Shown here piece by piece: positions 26,636-37,005 of a stretch of 64,000 nt of DNA (position 1 is its first letter; each line of letters starts with the position of its first letter). Location: NCBI GenBank assembly GCA_938092015.1, contig CALKOT010000052.1, forward strand, positions 50,769 to 114,768, given 5' to 3'. A program made the translations under genes and the position numbers. Source of the DNA: an uncultured Paracoccaceae bacterium. Its GTDB lineage: Bacteria; Pseudomonadota; Alphaproteobacteria; Rhodobacterales; Rhodobacteraceae. Below the pieces are notes generated by a model. That model saw only the letters and a program-made list of their open reading frames with translations. It had not been told where the DNA came from and did not search any database.

Positions 26636-29104
26636 GTGAGGACAATTTTTCAGTTACTATCTTGGGCGTTCCTTGCCCTAACCGTGCTCGTCGCCGGTGG
26701 CCTTGTGCTGGCATATTACCTGATGGGCAGATCGCAAGCCGACTTTGGCGCCAGTTTCACGATGACAGGGCTTGAAGGGGAAGTAGAGATTATCCGCGAC
26801 GCCAATGCGGTGCCCCATATCTATGCCTCGACGGACAACGACGCCTACTTCGCATTAGGCGTCGCCCACGCACAGGAACGTCTCTGGCAGATGGAACTGA
26901 CAAGACGCGGCGCTCAGGGCCGTCTTTCTGAACTGTTTGGCGCCGCAGCTTTCAACATCGATCATCAAATGCGGGCGCTGGACCTTCATGGCCTTGCGCA
27001 GAAGTCACTGCGATACCAGTCAGCCGAAACTACTGCTGCGCTTGAGGCCTACTCCGAAGGCGTGAACGAATGGATCAGAGAAGTGAACCGCCAGGCGTTG
27101 GGACGTGGCGCGCCTGAGTTTTTTATGTTCGGCGAAGGTCTGGCCCCTTGGACGCCATCAGACAGTCTGGCGATCCTTAAGGTGCTGGCGCTACGCCTCA
27201 CAAACTCAGCGGAGCTTGAAGTCAGGCGGGCAAAACTTCTGCGGCAGCTGTCCCCTGAAAAAGTTCAGGATGTTTTTCCAACATATCCCGATGACGGCGT
27301 AATGGCCCTACCTGCGTTCACCAAAGCATATCGCGATTTAGGCTTTCCTGAACCAGAACGCCGGGCCGATGTCGACATGTTTGAACGCATGTTCTTCCCA
27401 CGCGCTGACTTTGCTGGCGCATCCAATGCCTGGGCGGTTTCAGCCGATAGGGCAACGGCTGGGGCGCCGCTGTTAGCGACTGACCCTCACCTATGGCTTG
27501 ATGCGCCAAGCATCTGGATGCTTGCGCATATCAAGTTTCAGGACAAAGGCGTGATCGGCGCGACCGTTCCAGGCTTGCCTGCGGTGTTCATTGGTCGAAA
27601 CCGTGCTTATGGCTGGGGCGTCACTGCGGCGCAGATGGATGATCAGGATCTGTTCATCGAAAAGTTGAACCCAGACAATCCGGATCAGTACCTTACGCCA
27701 GATGGATGGGCTGAAATCCAGTCCCGTAGTGAAACGATCCGCATCAACGGCGAAGAACCGCGTGAAGTCACTTTACGCTGGACGCGGCACGGCCCCGTGT
27801 TGCCGCCAAAGGTCTATGATGTTGGCGCTGTGACGCCTGAGGGCCATGTGGCGGCGCTGTCCTGGACCGCATTGACCGCCGAAGACCGGGTCCTTGAATA
27901 CCTTCTTCGAAACATGCGCGCCAATTCAATTGATGATGCGGTTGAAGCTACGGTCAACGCCCTGGCCCCCGCCGTTAACGTCATCATGGCGGACCAAAGC
28001 GGTGTCGGCATCGTGTTGGCGGGTCAGGCGCCGCGAAGGCAGTCGGATAGCCGCTCACAGGGGCGCATACCATCGCTTGGCTGGGTTCCTGAAAACGACT
28101 GGAATGGCCTGATAGAAACGTGGGAGACTCCACGATCCATCCGCCCCAGATCTGGCATCGTCGCTAATGCCAACAACCGCGTGACAAACGCCCCCTTCCC
28201 CAACCATATCTCGTTTGACTGGGCAGCGCCCTATCGCATGCGGCGGATTGAGCAGCGGTTAAATGGACGGGAATTTCACACACGTGAAAGTTTCATCGAA
28301 CTGCAGAACGATGCGGTGAGCGAAATGGCGCGATCCGTTCTCCCCCTCGCCGCCCGGGATCTTTGGTGGGCGCGGGACGAAGCGGTTGGCGATCCACGCG
28401 GAGACCGCCGCGAGGCGGCGCTTGAGATGATGGGGGAATGGAATGGCGAGATGTCAGAACATGCGCCAGAACCGCTGATCTTTACGGCCTGGATGCGCGC
28501 GCTTACTCGCCGGGTTGCTGCTGATGAGCTGGGTGAGATGTTTTCTGAGATCGAAGGCCTTCGCCCCCTCTTCATGGAACGGGTGCTGCACGACGTCGAT
28601 GGCGCCGCCAGCTGGTGCGACAATAACAAATCCGTCCGTGTGGAAGGCTGCGCTGAGATATCAAAACTAGCGCTGGATGACGCCCTCGATGAGCTGTCTG
28701 AGGCCTATGGGGAAGAGTTTACTTCATGGCGTTGGGGCGAAGCGCATCGTGCAGTCCAGAAACACACACCCCTTGGTCGTCAGTGGCCGTTCGATCTTTT
28801 CGTCAATATCGAGCATGAGACATCTGGCGGCGATTACACCCTTTTACGGGCAAAGACCGCCGGGCGTGGGGCGAACCCTTATCAGAACATTCATGGCGCA
28901 GGGTTCAGGGCAGTCTATGACTTTGCTGATCTGGACAGGTCAGTCTTTGTCATCTCGACGGGTCAAAGCGGCCACATCCTGTCACGGCATTATGATGACC
29001 TGGCTGAGCTGTGGCAGGCTGGCGAGTATATTTCGATGTCGATGAACCGAGAGGATATTGAAGCCGGCGCGCTGGGTGTTTCAATCCTATCGCCAGCCAA
29101 ATAG
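26636..29104 (+). CDS. Penicillin acylase-family Ntn hydrolase (periplasmic)
   Basis: 822-residue precursor of the penicillin amidase / acyl-homoserine-lactone acylase family. An N-terminal membrane or signal segment (residues ~4-29) is followed by the alpha part (VEIIRDANAVPHIYAST, ALGVAHAQERLWQMEL). The beta chain begins at Ser263 in FAGASNAWAVS, the autocatalytic cleavage site and nucleophile. VPGLPAVFIGRNRAYGWGVT and the late NANNRVTN and GQSGH motifs also match. Substrates could be N-acyl amides or quorum signals. GTG 26636 has GGAGG nine bases upstream; the frame is open further back to 26522. Confidence 0.9.
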   Translation: MRTIFQLLSWAFLALTVLVAGGLVLAYYLMGRSQADFGASFTMTGLEGEVEIIRDANAVPHIYASTDNDAYFALGVAHAQERLWQMELTRRGAQGRLSELFGAAAFNIDHQMRALDLHGLAQKSLRYQSAETTAALEAYSEGVNEWIREVNRQALGRGAPEFFMFGEGLAPWTPSDSLAILKVLALRLTNSAELEVRRAKLLRQLSPEKVQDVFPTYPDDGVMALPAFTKAYRDLGFPEPERRADVDMFERMFFPRADFAGASNAWAVSADRATAGAPLLATDPHLWLDAPSIWMLAHIKFQDKGVIGATVPGLPAVFIGRNRAYGWGVTAAQMDDQDLFIEKLNPDNPDQYLTPDGWAEIQSRSETIRINGEEPREVTLRWTRHGPVLPPKVYDVGAVTPEGHVAALSWTALTAEDRVLEYLLRNMRANSIDDAVEATVNALAPAVNVIMADQSGVGIVLAGQAPRRQSDSRSQGRIPSLGWVPENDWNGLIETWETPRSIRPRSGIVANANNRVTNAPFPNHISFDWAAPYRMRRIEQRLNGREFHTRESFIELQNDAVSEMARSVLPLAARDLWWARDEAVGDPRGDRREAALEMMGEWNGEMSEHAPEPLIFTAWMRALTRRVAADELGEMFSEIEGLRPLFMERVLHDVDGAASWCDNNKSVRVEGCAEISKLALDDALDELSEAYGEEFTSWRWGEAHRAVQKHTPLGRQWPFDLFVNIEHETSGGDYTLLRAKTAGRGANPYQNIHGAGFRAVYDFADLDRSVFVISTGQSGHILSRHYDDLAELWQAGEYISMSMNREDIEAGALGVSILSPAK

Positions 29105-29210
29105 GCGCCGAATGCTGATCTTTTTGGGCTTGGGATCGCCACGACCATATCCATCCGATTAGGTACGTAACAGGGCAAGCGAGAGCAGGTCATCACCTAA
29201 CGACCCAAAC

Positions 29211-29226
29211 CTTTCACATGTGAAAG
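29211..29226. repeat. Palindrome CTTTCACATGTGAAAG, variant copy
   Basis: A perfect 16-base palindrome with the same TTTCAC/GTGAAA arms as the three TTTCACGCGTGAAA copies but centre AT. It lies in the gap between the ends of the convergent acylase and sufS genes. Confidence 0.5.
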
Positions 29227-29286
29227 TAGGCCTAAGCTATTGAAAGCAATAAGGTGGAATGTTCACCGCCCTAATTTGTTCCCGCT

Positions 29287-30513
<1,227 letters not shown>

Positions 30514-30519
30514 AAAGGC

Positions 30520-31089
30520 TTACATAGCGCTAAGACCGGCGAGCGTCATCAGGAAAGCCGGAATAAACAGCAATCCGACCATGACTGCGGCGACTTTCCA
30601 CACGCTTTTGAATTGATGCGCTTCTGCCGTGAAGTTCGCCAGCAGCCAGGCGATGAAAAGCATGATGAAAACCGGCATAATCGACGCCCCACCGTCTGCC
30701 GTCAGAGACGACAGTGACAGGAAGGGCGAAAACACAACGGTGATCAAACTGTGCCATGCGATCGCTGCGGCAATCTCTAGCGGAGTGCCTACGCCACCAA
30801 ACAGACGGCCAACGCCATAGATCACGCCACAGAGAAAGGCGAACGCGACCGCGCTGAAGATCAGATTGCTGATGATGAAAGGGAATGCCCCACCCATCGC
30901 ATTAAAATCAGCGGCGGCTTCGGCGCCGAATGCTGTTTTCAGCAGGATAACAATCGCGCTCAGCGTAAAGCTGAGGCCAAAGATGACTGCAACGCCTTGA
31001 AAGTCCGACACATTGTCGATCACACGACGCGCAGACGCACGTGGCGCGACAAAGCTGTCGACTATGCTTTTCACCAATTCCTGAAGCAT
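30520..31089 (-). CDS. Yip1-like membrane protein, copy 1
   Basis: 189 residues, four or five membrane segments, beginning ELVKSIVDSFVAPRASAR, a short amphipathic lead that its two neighbours share in form. The pattern fits the YIP1 domain family, multi-pass proteins of unknown function in bacteria. The open frame extends upstream to 31392, but that part is the neighbouring gene in another frame. ATG 31089 overlaps the stop of copy 2 (ATGA). It lies seven bases before sufS. Confidence 0.75.
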   Translation of the reverse strand: MLQELVKSIVDSFVAPRASARRVIDNVSDFQGVAVIFGLSFTLSAIVILLKTAFGAEAAADFNAMGGAFPFIISNLIFSAVAFAFLCGVIYGVGRLFGGVGTPLEIAAAIAWHSLITVVFSPFLSLSSLTADGGASIMPVFIMLFIAWLLANFTAEAHQFKSVWKVAAVMVGLLFIPAFLMTLAGLSAM

Positions 31090-31783
31090 CAACCTGCCAG
31101 CACGCCTCCCAAAGTGGCGGCTATTGCAATAAGCCCGATCCCTATGATCGCGAGGGCCGCCATGACGCGGTAGGTGTAGCGGAAACCCTGCGCCTCGGCG
31201 ACCCCTGCGGCGAGGAAAAAACCAAACGCGATAGGGCCGATGAAGTAGGGCGTTTCTATCAGCCATTCGCTGTCGAGCATCGGCACGCTTGGGCGCAGAT
31301 AGACAACAACAACAGTCAGAATGGCGCCGATCATTTCGATGGGTGCTGAAACAAGCGCAGCCCAGAAAACGGCGCATCGGGTGTCGTACCAACTGCCGCG
31401 TCCCCCAAACGGGTAAGAGGCGGATTTTGCCAAAACTGCGATCACATAGAACAGCGAGGTTCGGATAAGGAAAGCGACAACAACGCCAAAACTGACGTAG
31501 GCAGGCAGGCCCGTTTGTATCTCAACTGGCGGAGCGACCACCATAGAGATTGATCTGGCAAGAAAGAAAATAACGTCAGAAACAGAAGCCGCGCTTCAGA
31601 TGGTTTGGTTTCTATGAATGACCGGGTCGATGACCGCATATCGACATAGGCGTCAAGAATGCGGTCCAAATACGTGCGCCCAGACTGAAGGTCAGGATCA
31701 TCATCCAAAATGTCATCCAGCAGATATTTGCGATCCGCAAAGCGATCTGCACCATCTTTATCTTCTTGAACCATCACAACCAC
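31089..31783 (-). pseudogene. Yip1-like membrane protein, copy 2, frameshifted
   Basis: The first part (31783 or 31774 down to about 31570) encodes a hydrophilic lead and YLDRILDAYVDMRSSTRSF then ARLLFLTLF. The rest (to 31089) is in the next frame and encodes the remaining membrane segments (LPAYVSFGVVVAFLIRTS onward). One extra T in the T4 run at 31567-31570 (complement) would restore LTLFFFLARSISMVVAPP and a single protein of about 230 residues. It is either a genuine homopolymer frameshift or a base-calling error. An internal start at 31544 would give a shorter intact product. Confidence 0.7.
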
Positions 31784-31840
31784 TCACACTCAATACTGAC
31801 GCAGACCATAGGCCATCGCGCCCGGCCCGTCCGCATTTAC

Positions 31841-32395
31841 TTAGCCCAATTTCGGGATAGAGAGCAGAACGGCACATAACAACACTAAAAATGCTGCAAT
31901 CTTCCAGGCAGAAAAGCCGTGTGCCGCTGCCAACATTGGGGCGAACAGGGCAGCCCACATCGCCCCGCCGATAAACGCGCCAAGGTTGCTTCCGTCAATT
32001 ATTGCGCCTGCAACATGGCCAAGCGCAATCAGCGGCCCTGCGGCAAGACCCGACCAGAAAAGCGCCAACCGTGTTTCCGCCCAGCCCCCCTGCCCACCGA
32101 ACAAACGGCTGATGATGCGGATCAAGGCGGCCATGCCATAGAGCGCCAGAATGCCGAAGGAAAACCCGATCAGGATAGTTGCGGCGAACCACGCAGTCCG
32201 ATCTGCACCTGCCGCCAGCTCTGGTCGAATGCTTTCGGCCATAACCCGACCAAGCGTCAAAAAGAGGCTGGCGCCAAACGCATAGGCGATCAGGCGACGT
32301 TCGGTCAGACCGAATGATTTTTCCAGATCATAAGATGTGGCCGGCGCGCGGTAGGCCCCTACCACGCGCGACACCAAAGAGACCGGCTGCACCAT
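31841..32395 (-). CDS. Yip1-like membrane protein, copy 3
   Basis: 184 residues, about five membrane segments, with lead VSLVSRVVGAYRAPATSYDL matching the other two copies in shape. The ATG overlaps the sufD stop (TGATG), so it is translationally coupled to sufD. A longer start at 32419 lies inside sufD. Similar small membrane genes occur between sufD and sufS in relatives; no role in Fe-S assembly is proven. Confidence 0.75.
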   Translation of the reverse strand: MVQPVSLVSRVVGAYRAPATSYDLEKSFGLTERRLIAYAFGASLFLTLGRVMAESIRPELAAGADRTAWFAATILIGFSFGILALYGMAALIRIISRLFGGQGGWAETRLALFWSGLAAGPLIALGHVAGAIIDGSNLGAFIGGAMWAALFAPMLAAAHGFSAWKIAAFLVLLCAVLLSIPKLG

Positions 32396-33684
32396 CAGGT
32401 GCTGCGACGCTCCAACCACTGCCCAATGCGGGACCGGATTTCATCAGCGATCTGATCGTCCTCAATTTCCTGAACCGCTTCATCAACAAAGGCGAGGACC
32501 ATCATGTCCTGCGCCTCTTTCAGCGGTACACCACGCGAGCGGAGATAGAAAAGAGCCGTCTCATCTACCGCACCACAGGTCGACCCGTGCGAACAGGCGA
32601 CGTCATCGGCGTAGATCTCAAGCTCTGGCTTGGCGTTGAACTCGCTGTCTTCGTCCAAGAGGAGGGCTTGGCTGATCTGATAGCCATCGGTTTTCTGAGC
32701 GCCTTCTTTCACAAGAATTTTGCCCTGAAACACGCCTGTGGCGCCGTTCTTCAGCACTTTTTTGAACACCTGACGGCTTTCGCAGTTCAGCGAACCATGG
32801 GTGACGAAAACGGTGTCATCGTGATGGAACGTTCCATCGCCGATGCAGCAGCCTGCAATATGGCCAACTGCATCGTCGCCAGTGAACTCAATAACAGCCT
32901 CGTTGCGCGTGAGACGGCCATTCACGGTCAGCGTGAAGCTTTTGAAATTGCTTTCCGTGCCGAGCCGCGCAAACAAATGCGTGGCCGCAAGACGATCATG
33001 GTCCCTGCCCTGTGCACGGATATGATGGCACGCGCCATTATTGGCGACGTCAATCTCCATCACCTTGTTGAAACGCGATGCGGCTTGGCCGTTTTCCAGG
33101 ATAGTGACCGAGGCGCCTTCTTCCACCCGCACGAGATGACGGATTACGACATCAGACCGGTCTTCGCGATGAAGGTATCTTAGATGGACAGGTTTAGGCG
33201 CAATTCCTGTTGCGCGGATGACAAAGCCATCAGCCGCAACTGCAGTATTCAACGCCGCAAGAGGTCGCGCAACCGGTGTCTGCCCGGCAGCTTCCAATGC
33301 GCCGTAAAGGTCTTTGGCCCAGTGGATATCGGCATTAAGCGCTTCGCTTAGCGGCTGGATTTCCACGCCATCCATCGCGGCTTCATCCGACAGGTCTGGG
33401 GCGAAAACACCATCGACAAACACGAGGCGAAGCGCATCGACATCATCAAAAACTGGACTGGTTTCCGGCTCCAATGGCGGACAATCAGTGGCCTCATCCG
33501 CTGTCAGTGGCGCAGGATCGGTATAGCGCCAATATTCGTCACGGCGCACAGGCGCCCCGGTCGCCAGCAAACGGGCCCGGGCGTCATTGCGTGTCGCCTC
33601 AGCCCAATGTGATGCCTTGGCGGGCGCTGCATGGCGAGCAAGAATGCTGTCGGTCAGCGATGGGTCTTTAACGGGCGCGGCCAT
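32395..33684 (-). CDS. sufD: SufD, Fe-S assembly scaffold subunit
   Basis: Partner of SufB in the SufBC2D complex. 429 residues, with the C-terminal SufBD core: LARLGTESNFKSFTLTVNG, FQGKILVKEGAQKTDGYQ, ACSHGSTCGAVDETALFYL and RSRGVPLKEAQDMMVLAF. The start touches the sufC stop (TAATG), so the genes are coupled. Confidence 0.96.
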   Translation of the reverse strand: MAAPVKDPSLTDSILARHAAPAKASHWAEATRNDARARLLATGAPVRRDEYWRYTDPAPLTADEATDCPPLEPETSPVFDDVDALRLVFVDGVFAPDLSDEAAMDGVEIQPLSEALNADIHWAKDLYGALEAAGQTPVARPLAALNTAVAADGFVIRATGIAPKPVHLRYLHREDRSDVVIRHLVRVEEGASVTILENGQAASRFNKVMEIDVANNGACHHIRAQGRDHDRLAATHLFARLGTESNFKSFTLTVNGRLTRNEAVIEFTGDDAVGHIAGCCIGDGTFHHDDTVFVTHGSLNCESRQVFKKVLKNGATGVFQGKILVKEGAQKTDGYQISQALLLDEDSEFNAKPELEIYADDVACSHGSTCGAVDETALFYLRSRGVPLKEAQDMMVLAFVDEAVQEIEDDQIADEIRSRIGQWLERRST

Positions 33685-34439
33685 TATGCGACCTTCGCAA
33701 GCAGATCGGCATACCCGTTGTTTTCGACCTCAAGCGCCAGTTCCGGTCCACCGGTTTCGATGATCCGACCATCGGCCATGATGTGCACGTAGTCCGGCTT
33801 GATGTGATCCAGCAGGCGCTGATAGTGCGTGATGACAAGGAATGAGCGCCCTTCAGAACGCAGCGCGTTAACGCCTTCTGAGACAAGCTTCATTGCATCA
33901 ACGTCGAGACCAGAATCCGTCTCATCAAGAATGCACATCTTCGGTTCCAGCAGCGCCATCTGCAGGATTTCATTGCGCTTTTTCTCACCGCCCGAAAAGC
34001 CAACATTGACCGGACGCTTCAGCATATCAGCGTCAATCTTCAGGTCTTTGGCTTTTGCGCGGACGAGTTTCAGGAACTCAGCTGCATTCAACTCAGCTTC
34101 GCCGCGCGCTTTCTTTTGTGCGTTCAGCGCGGTCCGCAAGAACGTCATGTTGCCGACGCCGGGGATCTCGACCGGGTACTGGAAAGCAAGGAACAGACCA
34201 GCAGCGGCGCGCTCTTCCGGTTCCATCTCCAAGATATCGTCGCCCAACATGGTGGCGCCGCCAGCCGTGACTTCGTAACCGCCTTTGCCGGACAGAACGT
34301 AAGACAAGGTCGACTTACCGGAACCATTTGGCCCCATGATGGCATGGACCTTGCCGGGTTCGATCTCAAGGTTCACGCCTTTGAGGATTTGTTTATCTTC
34401 GTCTTCCAGTTTGACCTGGAGGTTCTTGATCGAGAGCAT
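33684..34439 (-). CDS. sufC: SufC, Fe-S assembly ATPase
   Basis: ABC-type ATPase of the SufBCD scaffold. 251 residues: Walker A GPNGSGKST, Q-loop LAFQYPVEIPG, signature FSGGEKKRNEILQM, Walker B CILDETDSGLDVDA, and H-loop VITHYQR. The start LSIKNLQVKLEDED at 34439 matches the family; an in-frame ATG at 34463 would add eight residues overlapping the upstream small gene. Confidence 0.97.
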   Translation of the reverse strand: MLSIKNLQVKLEDEDKQILKGVNLEIEPGKVHAIMGPNGSGKSTLSYVLSGKGGYEVTAGGATMLGDDILEMEPEERAAAGLFLAFQYPVEIPGVGNMTFLRTALNAQKKARGEAELNAAEFLKLVRAKAKDLKIDADMLKRPVNVGFSGGEKKRNEILQMALLEPKMCILDETDSGLDVDAMKLVSEGVNALRSEGRSFLVITHYQRLLDHIKPDYVHIMADGRIIETGGPELALEVENNGYADLLAKVA

Positions 34440-34440
34440 G

Positions 34441-34617
34441 TTAGTTCTGGCTCCGGTTTGCATATTTCTTGACGGCTGCGAACAGCACAGCGGCGAAAAC
34501 GCCCATAAGGGCAGAGAAGATGAGGTCGGCGATGAGCGATCCGCCCATGCCAGTTGTGATGCCTATGAAGAACACGGCGGCGGCGACCACTGCGCCGTAG
34601 ATTGCGGCCTGAGCCAT
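34441..34617 (-). CDS. Small membrane protein in suf operon (58 aa)
   Basis: 58 residues with two hydrophobic segments (AIYGAVVAAAVFFIGITTG and DLIFSALMGVFAAVLFAAV) and a basic tail. No family was recognised. It ends one base before the sufC start and follows another small membrane gene, so it is very probably co-transcribed. The open frame upstream of 34617 is shadow sequence. Confidence 0.6.
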   Translation of the reverse strand: MAQAAIYGAVVAAAVFFIGITTGMGGSLIADLIFSALMGVFAAVLFAAVKKYANRSQN

Positions 34618-34621
34618 GGCT

Positions 34622-34819
34622 TCAGTCCTTTCCCAACAGGGCGCAAAGGCCATGAACGGCAAACGTGCCGAGTATTGCCAGAACCACCACTTCAAGGAGG
34701 CCAAACCCAAATTGAATCCGGGCCACCAGAATACCGCCAACAACTACGACATATGCTGGTCGCAACCAGACAGGCTTTGGATCAGGGCCATAGATCATGT
34801 ATTTCAGATCAGGTTTCAT
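34622..34819 (-). CDS. Small membrane protein in suf operon (65 aa)
   Basis: 65 residues: a polar lead (KPDLKYMIYGPDPKPVWLRP) and two hydrophobic stretches. Not recognised. It sits four bases before the 58-residue gene, in the same orientation. Confidence 0.55.
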   Translation of the reverse strand: MKPDLKYMIYGPDPKPVWLRPAYVVVVGGILVARIQFGFGLLEVVVLAILGTFAVHGLCALLGKD

Positions 34820-34898
34820 GATCCGAATTCCCCGCTTTTACAGGAAATCACGCAATACCGCATTCGAGGCGCAAATATTGGATGGCGGCTCCGCATCA

Positions 34899-35219
34899 TT
34901 ACACGGTCGCGATCGAAACGGCGGTGCCAGAGACGGAAACCATCAGCATGCTATCGCCAACGACTTCATAGTCGAGATCGACGCCGACGACAGCGTCGGC
35001 GCCCAGTTTAGCGGCGCGGTCTTCCAGTTCCTCAAAGGCGACCTCGCGGGCGTCGGCCAGCTTTTGCTCATAGGCGCCAGAGCGACCGCCGATGATGTCG
35101 GTGATGCCTGCAAATAGATCGCGAACGACGTTGGCGCCCATGATCGCTTCGCCGACAACGACGCCGTGGTAGGCGGTGATTTTGCGGCCTTCGATGGATT
35201 GGGTTGTGGTGATGATCAT
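34899..35219 (-). CDS. YbjQ/UPF0145 family protein
   Basis: 106 residues, full-length match to the YbjQ (putative heavy-metal-binding domain) family: [59 protein letters not shown] and [17 protein letters not shown]. The function is unknown; it forms pentamers in characterised structures. Located between sufB and sufC, as in some Rhodobacterales-like operons. Confidence 0.9.
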   Translation of the reverse strand: MIITTTQSIEGRKITAYHGVVVGEAIMGANVVRDLFAGITDIIGGRSGAYEQKLADAREVAFEELEDRAAKLGADAVVGVDLDYEVVGDSMLMVSVSGTAVSIATV

Positions 35220-35235
35220 TATTGCACCCTCCGAA

Positions 35236-35442
35236 CTACTGTGCTGTCCAATCGGCTAGACTTTGACTGGCTTCGCCCATCCAATCCAACACCGATTGAT
35301 GATAAACGACGCCCACTATCGCTAAGAAGATTCCAATGAAAATCACTAACGCTGTAACGCCTTGAGCGCGCTCTAGCTGCGTTACCTGAGACCACCAAAG
35401 AAGGTTGACTGCGGCCGAAACCGATTGAGCAATCTGGTTCAA
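35236..35442 (-). CDS. Small single-span membrane protein (68 aa)
   Basis: 68 residues with one strong hydrophobic segment ([20 protein letters not shown]) and flanking polar ends. No family was recognised. It starts six bases after the sufB stop, in the suf direction. Confidence 0.55.
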   Translation of the reverse strand: MNQIAQSVSAAVNLLWWSQVTQLERAQGVTALVIFIGIFLAIVGVVYHQSVLDWMGEASQSLADWTAQ

Positions 35443-35448
35443 TGCTCA

Positions 35449-36984
35449 TCACCCAACCGACCCTTCCAGCGAGATGGCGACCAGTTTCTGCGCTTCAACA
35501 GCAAACTCCATCGGCAGTTCCTGCAGCACTTCTTTGCAGAACCCATTTACAACAAGCGCGACAGCCTCTTCTTCGTCCATGCCACGCTGGCGGCAATAGA
35601 ACAGCTGATCGTCATCCACTTTGGACGTCGTCGCCTCATGCTCCACCCGTGACGAGTTGTTCTTGCACTCGATATAAGGAACCGTGTGGGCCCCGCATTT
35701 GTCGCCAATAAGCAAGCTGTCACACTGGGTGTAGTTGCGGCTTTCCTTGGCCTTCGGGTGCATCGAGACGAGGCCGCGATAAGTGTTCTGCGCCTTGCCC
35801 GCTGAAATCCCTTTCGAGACAATCCGCGATTTCGTGTTCTTCCCAAGATGTACCATCTTCGTGCCGGTGTCCGCCTGCTGGGCGTTGTTGGCGATGGCGA
35901 TGGAGTAGAACTCTCCCTGGCTTTCATTGCCGCGCAGGATGCAGGACGGGTATTTCCATGTGACGGCTGAACCGGTCTCAACCTGTGTCCACATCACCTT
36001 GGCCCGGTCACCCCGGCAATCAGCGCGTTTGGTCACGAAGTTATAGATGCCACCCTTGCCGTTTTCGTCGCCCGGATACCAGTTCTGGACGGTGGAGTAT
36101 TTGATCTCTGCATCTTCCAGCAGGACCAGCTCAACAACAGCGGCATGCAGCTGGTTGTCGTCACGCTGCGGTGCGGTGCAACCTTCGAGGTAGCTGACGT
36201 ACGATCCTTTGTCGGCGATGATCAACGTGCGCTCAAACTGGCCGGTATTTTCAGCGTTAATGCGGAAATACGTCGACAGTTCCATCGGGCAACGCACGCC
36301 CGGCGGGACGTAGACGAATGAGCCGTCAGAGAACACGGCAGAGTTCAGCGTGGCGTAGAAATTATCTGTCACCGGCACGACGGAACCGAGGTATTTCTTC
36401 ACCAGCTCAGGATGCTTTTCGATGGCTTCCGAGATCGGGCAGAAGATGACGCCAGCGGCGGCGAGTTCTTCTTTGAAGGTGGTGCCTAGCGAGACGCTGT
36501 CGAACACGGCGTCGACGGCGACTTTGCGCTGGGACGGATCGTAATCTTCTGCGCCTTCGACGCCCGCCAGAATGGCCTGCTCTTTCAACGGGATGCCGAG
36601 CTTTTCGTAAGTTCTCAATAGCTCTGGATCGACGTCATCCAGTGTCTTCGGCTTTTCTTTAGCCATGGAGGCGGGCTGAGCGTAATAGTACTGCGACTGG
36701 AAGTCGATTTTCGGGTACTCGACCATGGCCCATTCGGGTTCTGCCATCTCAAGCCAGCGTTTGTACGCGGCGACGCGCCAGTCGGTCATCCATTCGGGTT
36801 CGTTGTTCTTTTCCGAGATGTGGCGAACAATGTCTTCGTTCAGCCCCATCGGGGCGTATTCCATCTCAATATCAGTGGAGAAGCCGTATTTGTATTTGTC
36901 GCCAACGGAACGGACCGCTTCGACGGTTTCCGCATCGACGCCGTCTTTGACCTGATCGACAGTACCTTGTTCTTCCAAAGCCAT
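35449..36984 (-). CDS. sufB: SufB, Fe-S assembly scaffold subunit
   Basis: 511 residues of the SufB family: [20 protein letters not shown] near the start, [95 protein letters not shown] and the C-terminal [20 protein letters not shown]. The core cysteine and glutamate used for cluster assembly are in these blocks. It follows the cysteine desulfurase gene closely. Confidence 0.97.
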   Translation of the reverse strand: MALEEQGTVDQVKDGVDAETVEAVRSVGDKYKYGFSTDIEMEYAPMGLNEDIVRHISEKNNEPEWMTDWRVAAYKRWLEMAEPEWAMVEYPKIDFQSQYYYAQPASMAKEKPKTLDDVDPELLRTYEKLGIPLKEQAILAGVEGAEDYDPSQRKVAVDAVFDSVSLGTTFKEELAAAGVIFCPISEAIEKHPELVKKYLGSVVPVTDNFYATLNSAVFSDGSFVYVPPGVRCPMELSTYFRINAENTGQFERTLIIADKGSYVSYLEGCTAPQRDDNQLHAAVVELVLLEDAEIKYSTVQNWYPGDENGKGGIYNFVTKRADCRGDRAKVMWTQVETGSAVTWKYPSCILRGNESQGEFYSIAIANNAQQADTGTKMVHLGKNTKSRIVSKGISAGKAQNTYRGLVSMHPKAKESRNYTQCDSLLIGDKCGAHTVPYIECKNNSSRVEHEATTSKVDDDQLFYCRQRGMDEEEAVALVVNGFCKEVLQELPMEFAVEAQKLVAISLEGSVG

Positions 36985-37005
36985 CTGGCTCTCCTCGCTG
37001 GCGGC

